A DNA stretch of 64,000 bases from Rhodopirellula islandica (GTDB lineage: Bacteria; Planctomycetota; Planctomycetia; Pirellulales; Pirellulaceae): positions 281,020 to 345,019 of the forward strand of contig NZ_LECT01000031.1 in assembly GCF_001027925.1 (NCBI RefSeq), written 5' to 3'. Under the pieces are notes generated by a model. That model made no database searches and was not told where the DNA came from. It was given only the letters and a program-made list of their open reading frames with translations. The position numbers and the translations under genes were made by a program. Shown here one piece after another: positions 46,755 through 54,834 of this stretch (within the stretch, counting starts at the first letter, position 1; every line of letters starts with the position of its first letter).

Positions 46755-47696
46755 TCAGACCAGCAGCGGCTGCAACAATTGCCGCCGGGTCACCACGCTG
46801 CCAATCTTGCCACTTGGTTCGTACAGCACCGCGACGTCGCTGTGAGCGTCGTACAAACGCAGCAGCAACCCCAAGTGCCGGTCCGTCAAGGAACCGCGAA
46901 CGATTGGCAGCGGCGTGGGAACCTGATCCTGGTGCACCAAGTCCGCGTAGCGATAAAAGCCGATGATCCGCCCTTTCCGACGCACCAAGATGATCGGGTG
47001 ATTCTGCCGGCGAGCCTGACGACGAGCAAGTTCCAAATCCACCGGGGAATCCACCACCGCCAAACGCTCCGGCCGCACACCGAACTGAACCGCGGAACCG
47101 TTGCCAACATCAAACACGTTCTGAGCCAAATTCCGTTGACCCGCAGCGAGAATCCCGGCGTCCTGGCCCGCTTGCAACACCTGGTCCAAGTCACCGCGAG
47201 CCATCGAGAGCCGCAATCGAAACGGTGTTTCGCCCGTCAATTTCTGAAGCGCAGTCCCCAGCAAACTCAACAGCAGCGAGATTGGCGCGAACACGATCGT
47301 TGCCAACAACAACAACCACCGCGTGCCTCGAAGCAATCGATACGGCGCCTGATAAAACAGATGCTTGGGAAGCAACTCCCCAAACACAAACACAACGGGC
47401 GTCATCATCACCGTGGCCGCCAATTCAATCGCTTCCCCGCCACCAACCAACGTCCCGACGAACATCACGATCGCCAAACTGGTCAAGTAATTGGCCAAGT
47501 TGTTCCCCACCAGCGTCGTGGCCACGAAGATCGCAGGATGATTGATCATCCACACCAGCCCGCGACCCGCGAAGGAACCACTCAGTCCATCCAGCACCAA
47601 CCGTGTTCGCGAAACACGATACAGCCCGGTCTCGCTTCCACTGAAGAAGGCCGACAGTGCCAACCCGATCAAAAAGATTCCCATTGCCATCATCAT
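46755..47696 (-). CDS. CNNM/CBS-type membrane protein (second copy)
   Basis: A 313-residue HlyC/CorC-family protein. The N-terminal DUF21/CNNM membrane domain has three or four transmembrane helices (LIGLALSAFFSGSETGLY, IFVATTLVGNNLANYLTSLAIVMF, TPVVFVFGELLPKHLFYQ), with SGSETG at the start and GELLPK as conserved family motifs. A C-terminal region about 180-313 is CBS-like (FGVRPERLAVV, HPIILVRRKGRIIGFYRYADLV). The family moves or senses divalent cations, but specific transport is not shown here. The start overlaps the previous gene stop as ATGA (47693-47696), so it is coupled to its neighbour. Confidence 0.9.
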   Translation of the reverse strand: MMMAMGIFLIGLALSAFFSGSETGLYRVSRTRLVLDGLSGSFAGRGLVWMINHPAIFVATTLVGNNLANYLTSLAIVMFVGTLVGGGEAIELAATVMMTPVVFVFGELLPKHLFYQAPYRLLRGTRWLLLLATIVFAPISLLLSLLGTALQKLTGETPFRLRLSMARGDLDQVLQAGQDAGILAAGQRNLAQNVFDVGNGSAVQFGVRPERLAVVDSPVDLELARRQARRQNHPIILVRRKGRIIGFYRYADLVHQDQVPTPLPIVRGSLTDRHLGLLLRLYDAHSDVAVLYEPSGKIGSVVTRRQLLQPLLV

Positions 47697-48940
47697 GAGG
47701 AAGGTCGCTCCGATTCGGGACCCAACCAAGCTTCGATCCAAATCCCGTCTTCGTCCTCCTCCGTGACCACCAATTCAAACTCCGCCAACGGAGCCACATC
47801 GCCAGCCCGTGGCACACGTTCGTTGTGACGTTGGATGTGCCCGCCAACCGTCGCGGTGCGTTCCTCCGGCAGATCAATCCCCAACGTTTTCGCGAGCGCT
47901 CGCAGGCTCGTCGAACCTGGCATCCGAAAGTGATTGCCACCCAAGCGTTTGATTTGGTCTTCCGCTGCGTCCAACTGATCCGTGCTGGCCAGCACACCTC
48001 GCAAGATGTCATCGACGGTGAGCGCTCCGACAACCTCGCCGAATTCATTGACAACGACCGCCACACTGATTCCCTGCTCGTCCAACTGGTCGTAAACCTG
48101 CGCTATTTTGGCGGACCACGGGACGTGCAACACCTGCTCCACTGCAGAAGGCAAATCATCGATCTGCTGTGGCCGCAGCAACCGCACTGCGATCGAACCA
48201 AGAATCGTTTGCCCCGAAGTGTCCTCTGGATCCGCCACCATCAGATAGCCTCCCGGGGGCGAACCTTCACCCAACAACGAGGTCTCCAAAGGTGGCGAAA
48301 CAATCATCAGTTTGCTGCGTGGACGCATCATCTCATCGGCTTGAATTTCCGCCATCATCACCAAGGAACGCAGCGCCAAACGTTCCCGCCGAAGCAGCGT
48401 TGCGTCATCGGTCCCCAACTCAATCGCGCGTTCGATGTCCGTCAGCTCTATCTCGGGCTCTGGTTCAAAGGATGGCCACAGCAAACGGCCCGCCGCCTCG
48501 TTGGCCCATTTCACAAACGGCAAAATCGGCGACACAATGCCCACCGCAATCGTCATCGGCACGCCCACTGACAGGGCAATGCGAGCTGGCGTCATCACCG
48601 CAAAACTCTTGGGCAACATCTCACTGAAAAAGATGATCGTGAGCAAACAGACCAACGTGAAAACCCCCGGCCGCGACAGGTCCGCGGAGACGATCGCAAC
48701 CAAGGTGAAGTACGTCATGTTGATCAGCAGATTCCAAAACAGAATCGCTGCCAGCAATCGATCCGGCTGGGAAAGCAAATGAGTCACCACTCGACCCGAA
48801 GCCCCATTCCGCCCAATCCGCTTGCGGTCGCGTTCCTTCAGCGAGAAGAGCGCCGCTTCACTGCCACTGAACAGTCCGCTGGCCACAATGAGAATGAGCA
48901 TCGCAGCCAAAAAGGGCCACTTCGACACCAGCTCGTTCAA
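47693..48940 (-). CDS. CNNM transmembrane / CBS domain protein (first copy)
   Basis: A 415-residue HlyC/CorC-family protein. Membrane domain: LAAMLILIVASGLFSGSEAALFSLKERD (10-37), AILFWNLLINMTYFTLVAIVSADL, FFSEMLPKSFAVMTPARIAL. Then a CBS pair in about 195-335 (VMMAEIQADEMMRPRSKLMIV, VVVNEFGEVVGALTVDDILRGV) and a CorC-type C-terminal domain at 345-410 (GSTSLRALAKTLGIDLPEERTATVGGHIQ). The complete layout suits an inner-membrane cation efflux or resistance protein. It overlaps the permease gene stop as ATGA (48937-48940) and the next copy by ATGA, so all three genes are coupled. Confidence 0.92.
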   Translation of the reverse strand: MNELVSKWPFLAAMLILIVASGLFSGSEAALFSLKERDRKRIGRNGASGRVVTHLLSQPDRLLAAILFWNLLINMTYFTLVAIVSADLSRPGVFTLVCLLTIIFFSEMLPKSFAVMTPARIALSVGVPMTIAVGIVSPILPFVKWANEAAGRLLWPSFEPEPEIELTDIERAIELGTDDATLLRRERLALRSLVMMAEIQADEMMRPRSKLMIVSPPLETSLLGEGSPPGGYLMVADPEDTSGQTILGSIAVRLLRPQQIDDLPSAVEQVLHVPWSAKIAQVYDQLDEQGISVAVVVNEFGEVVGALTVDDILRGVLASTDQLDAAEDQIKRLGGNHFRMPGSTSLRALAKTLGIDLPEERTATVGGHIQRHNERVPRAGDVAPLAEFELVVTEEDEDGIWIEAWLGPESERPSS

Positions 48941-50820
48941 TTCGTGGACCCCGGCAACGCCTCGGGGGGATCACCCGTCGTCCGCGTGGTCTCGTTCCCG
49001 CGGTCCGGTTCCAAGGAGACATCAAATTCGCTCAGAGCTGGAATCATCATCGCCGCGGTCGTGAACCCATAACCAGCCAACAAGCTGAACACGACCCACA
49101 GGTGATCGGTCTGCAGCAGAAACTGCGTGATCGCATAAAAGGTGATCAACGGCAACGCGAACGATGCGGCAAAGATCGCGGACGATGGATTCCGCCACCC
49201 CAGAGCCGCGAACAGGGCCAGCCCACCCCCCAGGATCATCACCAAGAACGGTGCCAACTGAAGCTGAAACGCCCCGCGAAAACTCACCATGATCGTCATG
49301 CAAATCGCGATGCCGACACACAGAAAGAACACTGTTCCGAGACTGGCCAGCGTCGCCGTTCGGCCCGAAACATAGTTCAGCCCCGAGTGAATTCCCAGCA
49401 TGGCCACAAACACCACCAAAGCGAAACCGCCCACCAACGCGTAGACCATGTTCTCGAGCGTCATCACACCGGACAGCCCCAAGTAGATCGTCAACAACAT
49501 CGGCAAGATGATCATCTCCTTGGCCGCGTACATGACTCCCCACAATTTGCCAAACACAAACTCGCTGGGACGAAGGTCCGTGACCAGCAACAGATCCAGT
49601 GCCAGCCCATCACGCTCGCCAGTCACCGCGTTGACGGCCAACGCGTTGACCAGCACCAAGCTGATCACGCCCAAAGCTGCCATTGGAATGGTGACCGCTG
49701 GCAAAGCACGTCCGATGCGACCGGCGGGCTCCATCGCGACGCCGCTTTCCACCTGCAAATAGATCGCTGTCGCAATGATTGCAAAGATCAAGACAAAGAC
49801 CGCCCGAATGAGGATGATCTTGCGACCATAGGCCCAGGTTCGGATCTCTCGCCAAAGGATCGGATTGTCCCAAACCGGGCGTGGCTGACGGACTTTCCAG
49901 GACGTGGGGTCTTTCTCGCGATCACGCTGAAAGGCTTCGCTGGCAAACTCTTCGCTGGTCTCTGGATCCGGTGCCTTCAAACGAACTTCCCGCGAAGGGT
50001 TCCAAACGCGAACCTTCGCGATTCCGATCGCCAAGATCACTGCCGACAACACACTTCCGACGAACACAAACAGCCCACCGCCGTCGCTCAGAAAAGCTCC
50101 CCATCCAGCGTCCGCGTTCGTTGCTGCCAACAACGCTCGTGGGGCACTGATGGCGATGGCCCATCTCGAGTCGTCCCCGCTTATCGACGCCGCGATTTCC
50201 CCCGCCGCAACCAACAGCAACAACACCAAGACCGTCAACGCGATCGACTGAAACGTTTTCTCGCGCCACAACGCGACCACCACTCCAACCGCGGCGGACA
50301 CGACCACACTGACAATCGTGACCGCAAAAACGGCAAAGACTTGCCCTGGTGCGACCCCGCCCAACAACGGCAACGTCAGAAACAAAGGCAGCGAAATGAC
50401 GCACAAGGCGAAAGGCGACAGCAATGTGGCAGCCGCTTTTCCCCCCACGATTTCGAAGCCAGACAATCGAGTCATCAGCATCAGGATCAGCGTTCGGCGA
50501 TCCTTTTCCTGAGCCACGCTGCTGGCTGCTCCCACCGCCGCCAAAGCCGACAAGATCACCAACTGAAGCGGAGCGAGCAAACGAAACATCCAGCCGCCAA
50601 ACTTGGCCGCGTCCGCGTTGGCTGCCAGAGAACGCGAACCGTCCAGCACCAAATAACCCGTGCACAGCAACAAAAACAGTGCCATCAAATAGACACTGCG
50701 AGTGACATAGGTTGCCGGTCGCTTGGGAACGACGGAGGCTTCTCGTTGAAAAACGGGGCCGAGCATGACTGGGATCAAACCGTGAGGCGATTGCCGAAAG
50801 AGGGTGCCGAGTGGATTCAC
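48937..50820 (-). CDS. ABC-2 type permease-like integral membrane protein
   Basis: A 627-residue polytopic protein with about 12 predicted membrane helices in two groups. The first half has YVTRSVYLMALFLLLCTGYLVLDGS, QLVILSALAAVGAASSVAQEKDRRTLILMLMTRLSG, the latter block (QEKDRRTL ... LLMTRLS) being typical of ABC-2 permeases. The second half repeats it: NPILWREIRTWAYGRKI, LVLVNALAVNAVTGERDGLALDLLLVTDLRPSEF. This internal duplication of the signature suggests a fused pair of permease halves. No ABC ATPase gene is adjacent in the window, so its partner is encoded elsewhere or upstream. Coupled by ATGA to the two CNNM genes downstream. Confidence 0.88.
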   Translation of the reverse strand: MNPLGTLFRQSPHGLIPVMLGPVFQREASVVPKRPATYVTRSVYLMALFLLLCTGYLVLDGSRSLAANADAAKFGGWMFRLLAPLQLVILSALAAVGAASSVAQEKDRRTLILMLMTRLSGFEIVGGKAAATLLSPFALCVISLPLFLTLPLLGGVAPGQVFAVFAVTIVSVVVSAAVGVVVALWREKTFQSIALTVLVLLLLVAAGEIAASISGDDSRWAIAISAPRALLAATNADAGWGAFLSDGGGLFVFVGSVLSAVILAIGIAKVRVWNPSREVRLKAPDPETSEEFASEAFQRDREKDPTSWKVRQPRPVWDNPILWREIRTWAYGRKIILIRAVFVLIFAIIATAIYLQVESGVAMEPAGRIGRALPAVTIPMAALGVISLVLVNALAVNAVTGERDGLALDLLLVTDLRPSEFVFGKLWGVMYAAKEMIILPMLLTIYLGLSGVMTLENMVYALVGGFALVVFVAMLGIHSGLNYVSGRTATLASLGTVFFLCVGIAICMTIMVSFRGAFQLQLAPFLVMILGGGLALFAALGWRNPSSAIFAASFALPLITFYAITQFLLQTDHLWVVFSLLAGYGFTTAAMMIPALSEFDVSLEPDRGNETTRTTGDPPEALPGSTN

Positions 50821-50909
50821 GTGCGGACGCAGTCTAATGCATCACCACCCAATCGAGAATCAAGTCGGTATGCATTCACCCCGAGAATGGTTCGATTCGG
50901 CATCGAAAT

Positions 50910-51638
50910 TCACCCCTCCGTGGACTGCAGGACGCCGCGCCGCTCCATTTCAGCGATGATCTGAGACGCCTGATCATGCGGCGTCTGGTCTGCCTGCCAT
51001 TTCAGGTGGATCTCGGGCGAGGGAGGCACATCGTAAGGATCGCTGATCCCCGTGAAATTCTTGATCTCGCCAGCCATGGCTTTCTGATACAGCCCCTTGG
51101 GATCTCGCTGTTTACAAACGTCTAGCGGCGTGTCGACGAAGACTTCCAAGAAATCACCAGCCCGACCGCTGCTCTCAATCGTCTTCCGCACCCGATCTCG
51201 ATCCCGTTGGTAGGGACTGACAAAGGCAGCCAACGTGATCACGCCCGCGGACGCGAACAGTTCCGTCACCGCTCCGATTCGGCGAATGTTTTCTTCCCGA
51301 TCCGTCGGACCGAATCCCAACCCAAATCGATCCGCGAATTCCTCGCCATGCTCGCTTTTCAAAACCGCAGGAGGCGCACACAAACCATGACGCACATTGT
51401 CGCCATCCAACAGCGTGCAGGTCGCGCCACGCTGAATCAACAATCGATCCAACTCATTCGCGATCGTGCTCTTCCCACATCCGCTCAGCCCAGTGAACCA
51501 AACCACCACCCCTCGTTGCCCCAACTTCGATTCCCGGTCTTCGCGAGAAACGGTCTGCGTGTGCCAAACGATATTCTTCTGAACATCATCCTTGGCGTCG
51601 CTGGTGGCGGAAGGTTGGTCCGTGTTGGGCTGGCTCAT
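50910..51638 (-). CDS. cysC: Adenylylsulfate kinase
   Basis: Phosphorylates APS to PAPS; 242 residues including a 40-residue N-terminal extension before the kinase core. P-loop GLSGCGKST, then LDGDNVRHGLCAPP, GFGPTDREENIRRIGAVTELFASAGVITLAAFVSPY (the family GFS-x-x-DRxENIRR block), FLEVFVDTPLDVCKQRDPKGLYQKA and NFTGISDPYDVPPSPEIHL. These are APS kinase signatures. No cysD/N sulfurylase genes are adjacent, but sulfate activation could supply sulfated polymers or cysteine. ATG 51638 is the start; the frame is open to 51890. Confidence 0.95.
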   Translation of the reverse strand: MSQPNTDQPSATSDAKDDVQKNIVWHTQTVSREDRESKLGQRGVVVWFTGLSGCGKSTIANELDRLLIQRGATCTLLDGDNVRHGLCAPPAVLKSEHGEEFADRFGLGFGPTDREENIRRIGAVTELFASAGVITLAAFVSPYQRDRDRVRKTIESSGRAGDFLEVFVDTPLDVCKQRDPKGLYQKAMAGEIKNFTGISDPYDVPPSPEIHLKWQADQTPHDQASQIIAEMERRGVLQSTEG

Positions 51639-51816
51639 GAATCGGTTCGGAAAGTTGGATCGATTTGGAAAGAAAGGCGAGTCAAGCAGCTCCAATTCGC
51701 TGGGGGCTATTGCGAGCCGGCACGTCAACATCGCCTTCGCATGCGTTGGACGCCGCCCCCATCTTAACTGGACAGCGATACTTTCGTGAGCGGCGAGACG
51801 TGAGCCGCTGGATGAA

Positions 51817-53286
51817 TCAAGTGCCGTAACGCTTTCGGAAGCAATCACGATGCATCCGAGCCAGAATTTCATGGGATGTCCACCCGGCAACCTGAGTGAG
51901 ATTGACCAATCGCCCCAGCAAATCGGCGTACAACGTCATCGGTTCTGTCCCCAAATCCCAACCCGCCGCGTACAGACATCGAACCGCTTCGGCATGCTGA
52001 CCGCTAGCAGTGTTCTGGTCCGCACGCTCCAGAAAGAAGGTGGTCAAACGACTCCGCACCGAACCACCCTCCCGGTTCTGCAAGCAGTCGAGGTACTCGG
52101 ACATAGAAACCGACGCGGGCACAGCATTGGCAGGTGGTTTGGCCTTGGACTGATCGATCGATGTGTCCCCTGACTCGGGCCGCAACTTGCTCTCGTGAGA
52201 CATCCAATAGGCACCAAACTTGGCCATCCCTTCGGCTCCCGACGTTGCCCAGTGAGTCCGCAACCGGACGCTCTGGTCAGTGAACACACTGCACCGCATC
52301 GACGCCCAAAACGCCACCGCCGCGCCACTGAAATCCTCGCGTTGCATGCGGCAATACCCCAGCAACTCGGCCGCCCAAGCCAACTCCGGTGCCAACGCGT
52401 GAGTGCGTTCACAAAGGCTCTCGATCCGCGACCAATTCTGTTGGGCTGGGTCCATCGCGCCCGGCTGAACGGCCCCTTCGTCTTGCAACCGATTGGCGAT
52501 CTCCACGGGCAACGTCCGTAAATCAAACCCCCACCGCATGATGTCATTCCAGGCGAGACCCATTCGGTTGGCATCAGCCGGCATCAAGTGCCGCGTCAAT
52601 TCGTTGCTCAACTCGTCGATCACCAACTGGCAACCGATCGCAACACCGCACACACCCGCGTTCAACAAATCGTCGATCCAGCCCGTGCCTTCGGACTGCC
52701 AGCGTTGCTCCTGGGCGATCGGACGCACCCCCTCCGGCAACCACCGTGTCATCCAATCCTGCCAAGCATTCGTTCCCGGCTGAACCGAACGAGCGTTGTC
52801 CATCGGCGAAGGAATCGCGTGCCGATGATCGCTGGCAGGCAAAAACGGCAAAATCTGATCGAACAACAAGGCCTCGGCCAGAGAGTTCCCCCAGGGCAGC
52901 CAATCGCCGCCACCGTGGTACCAATGACACAAATCGTAAGCAGCTCCCCCCGCCGCGTTTTCCCCGTCAGACAGTCGCAAGCAGAGCCAATCCCCCGCAT
53001 GACTTCCCACCAAAGGCAGAAAATTGGGAGGCATCAAGGGCGGCCAGACCGGATCAGGAACGGACTTGAGCAACGTTTCCGGCGAAACGGCCACGACGAA
53101 TTCGCCATTTCCGGGAGACCGCCACACCTCGTCGTCAAACCAGGACGCCAAGTCCGGCTGCAGCGTCACCGCAAATCGTTCCTGCAGTTGATCGGACCAT
53201 TTCGGCGCAGCATCAAGCGACTGACCTGATTGAACCGAAGCGTTCGGGCCAGAGGGTGTCTCGGCATCATCCAAAGGATCAGACAC
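51817..53286 (-). CDS. SMI1/KNR4 (SUKH)-like domain protein
   Basis: About 489 residues with a GTG start (an earlier in-frame GTG is at 53388). Residues 60-180 resemble a SUKH/SMI1-KNR4 domain: LPLVGSHAGDWLCLRL, then AAYDLCHWYHGGGDWLPWGNSLAEALLFDQI. SUKH proteins are known as immunity or regulatory proteins in bacterial toxin systems, but many stand alone. The remainder is helical and acidic with tetratricopeptide-like parts (ERTHALAPELAWAAELLGYCRMQREDFSGAAVAFWASM) and no catalytic motif. No toxin gene is adjacent. The assignment is by pattern only. It converges with nothing and is read towards cysC, 178 bases after its stop. Confidence 0.7.
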   Translation of the reverse strand: MSDPLDDAETPSGPNASVQSGQSLDAAPKWSDQLQERFAVTLQPDLASWFDDEVWRSPGNGEFVVAVSPETLLKSVPDPVWPPLMPPNFLPLVGSHAGDWLCLRLSDGENAAGGAAYDLCHWYHGGGDWLPWGNSLAEALLFDQILPFLPASDHRHAIPSPMDNARSVQPGTNAWQDWMTRWLPEGVRPIAQEQRWQSEGTGWIDDLLNAGVCGVAIGCQLVIDELSNELTRHLMPADANRMGLAWNDIMRWGFDLRTLPVEIANRLQDEGAVQPGAMDPAQQNWSRIESLCERTHALAPELAWAAELLGYCRMQREDFSGAAVAFWASMRCSVFTDQSVRLRTHWATSGAEGMAKFGAYWMSHESKLRPESGDTSIDQSKAKPPANAVPASVSMSEYLDCLQNREGGSVRSRLTTFFLERADQNTASGQHAEAVRCLYAAGWDLGTEPMTLYADLLGRLVNLTQVAGWTSHEILARMHRDCFRKRYGT

Positions 53287-53418
53287 AGATTGCGGAGTGC
53301 GACAGCAGAAAAGAGGAGAAAAGAAAGGCAATGCAAATTGTAAAGCATCTGGCCTTCGCCCAAACACTAACGCTCGACTGGAAGTCACCGCAAGAGCGTC
53401 GGAGCTAGTTCGGCCCCA

Positions 53419-54834
53419 CTACCCCTGCAAGACGGCCTCGATCACGTGTCCCTTCACATCGGTCAATCGCATGTCGCGACCGCCAAACCGGAACGTGGAT
53501 CGCGTGTGATCGACGCCCATCAAATGCAACATGGTGGCGTGCAGATCGTGAATTTCCGTTCGGTTTTCCACTGCTTTGTAACCGAATTCATCGGTCGCCC
53601 CGTAAGTCATCCCCGGCTGAATCCCGCCTCCCGCCATCCAAATGGAGAACCCAAAGGGGTTGTGATCGCGGCCATTGGCACCTTGCGCAAACGGCGTTCG
53701 CCCAAATTCCCCAGCCCAAACGACCAACGTCTCATCCAACAAACCTCGTTGCCGGAGATCCTTCAGCAATCCCGCAATCGGTTGATCCACCGCCAGGGCG
53801 TTGTTCTCGTGCCCTTTTTTCAGGTTGCTGTGTTGGTCCCAACGATCGGCACCGACATTCGGGCAAGTCAGCTCGATGAACCGCACGCCCCGTTCGATCA
53901 GACGCCGGGCGATCAAGCATTCCGCGGCATAAGTCTGCGTGGGTTTGTACTCCGCATCCAACCCGTACAATTTGCGAATGTGCTCCGGTTCGTCCTCGAT
54001 GGACATCAAATCCGGGACCGCGGCCTGCATTTGAAACGCCAACTCATAATTTGAAATCGCAGATTCGATCGCGTCATGCCGAAGCCCATGACGCATCGCT
54101 TCGGAATCCAACTCGCCAATCAGATCCAAATGCGCTCGTTGGCGTCCAATGTCCGGCTCCGGGGACTGGATGTTCGCGACCGCGGTGCCATGTGGCTGGA
54201 AGACCGATCCCTGATAAGTCGCCGGCAAGAACCCGCTGCCAAAACAATCCAGACCGCCAGGAGGAATCAGGCCTCCGTTGAGTGCCACGAAACCAGGCAG
54301 GTTGTCGCATTCCGATCCCAGGCCGTAATTGACCCAGGCCCCCATGCTTGGTCGTCCCTGCAAACCACTTCCCGTGTGCAAAAAGTAGTTCGCAAACGTG
54401 TGCTCGGAAAACTCCGAGACCATCGAACGAACCACCGCCAATTCGTCGACGCATTCCGCGACATGCGGGAACAAACTGCTGACCGGAATCCCGCTCTCAC
54501 CGTGCTGTTTGAACTTCCAAGGGCTGCCCAGAACCTTTCCGTTGTTGTTGAACTGGGTCGGCTCGACGCGAAACAAATCGCCCGGATCACGCCCGTCCAT
54601 CTTGGTCAGCAAGGGCTTGGGATCGAACGTGTCGATCTGCGACGGCCCCCCATCCATGTAAAGGAAGATGACGTGCTTGGCCCTGGCTGGATGATGCACC
54701 CCATGGCCGGCATGCTCCGCAGCGGCTTCGTTCATGAGCGCCGCCAAAGCCACGCCACCGAACCCCATCGAGGTCTGAGCCAACATCTGCCGACGACTGA
54801 TGGCCTGACGACCCAAAGTTGAAAAACCACTCAT
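53419..54834 (-). CDS. DUF1501 sulfatase-like protein with Tat signal
   Basis: About 471 residues. Tat-like signal: GRQAISRRQMLAQTSMGFGGVALAALM (8-34). Body matches DUF1501: AKHVIFLYMDGGPSQIDTFDPKPLL, MGAWVNYGLGSECDNLPGFVAL, FIELTCPNVGADRWDQHSNLKKGHE, DETLVVWAGEFGRTPFAQGANGRDHNPFGFSIWMAGGGI. The fold is alkaline-phosphatase-like, but the sulfatase Cys/Ser signature is absent, so the activity is unknown. The start overlaps the stop of the PSCyt gene (ATGA, 54831-54834), as in the DUF1592-type/DUF1552 pair earlier. Exported redox- or polysaccharide-related function is inferred from the genome-wide pairing. Confidence 0.95.
   Translation of the reverse strand: MSGFSTLGRQAISRRQMLAQTSMGFGGVALAALMNEAAAEHAGHGVHHPARAKHVIFLYMDGGPSQIDTFDPKPLLTKMDGRDPGDLFRVEPTQFNNNGKVLGSPWKFKQHGESGIPVSSLFPHVAECVDELAVVRSMVSEFSEHTFANYFLHTGSGLQGRPSMGAWVNYGLGSECDNLPGFVALNGGLIPPGGLDCFGSGFLPATYQGSVFQPHGTAVANIQSPEPDIGRQRAHLDLIGELDSEAMRHGLRHDAIESAISNYELAFQMQAAVPDLMSIEDEPEHIRKLYGLDAEYKPTQTYAAECLIARRLIERGVRFIELTCPNVGADRWDQHSNLKKGHENNALAVDQPIAGLLKDLRQRGLLDETLVVWAGEFGRTPFAQGANGRDHNPFGFSIWMAGGGIQPGMTYGATDEFGYKAVENRTEIHDLHATMLHLMGVDHTRSTFRFGGRDMRLTDVKGHVIEAVLQG

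Noticed and set aside
46098..47828. A 576-residue plus-strand frame running through the tandem repeat and the tRNA
   Set aside because: Its first 150 residues are the translated 136-bp repeat and the frame reads through tRNA-Ser; not a gene.
49102..50964. A 620-residue plus-strand open frame opposite the ABC permease
   Set aside because: Very rich in Gln, His, Arg and Asp, as expected for the reverse of hydrophobic codons; the membrane protein on the other strand is convincing.
51817..53286. Toxin-immunity locus
   Set aside because: SUKH-like pattern only; no secreted toxin, no short variable immunity gene cluster nearby.
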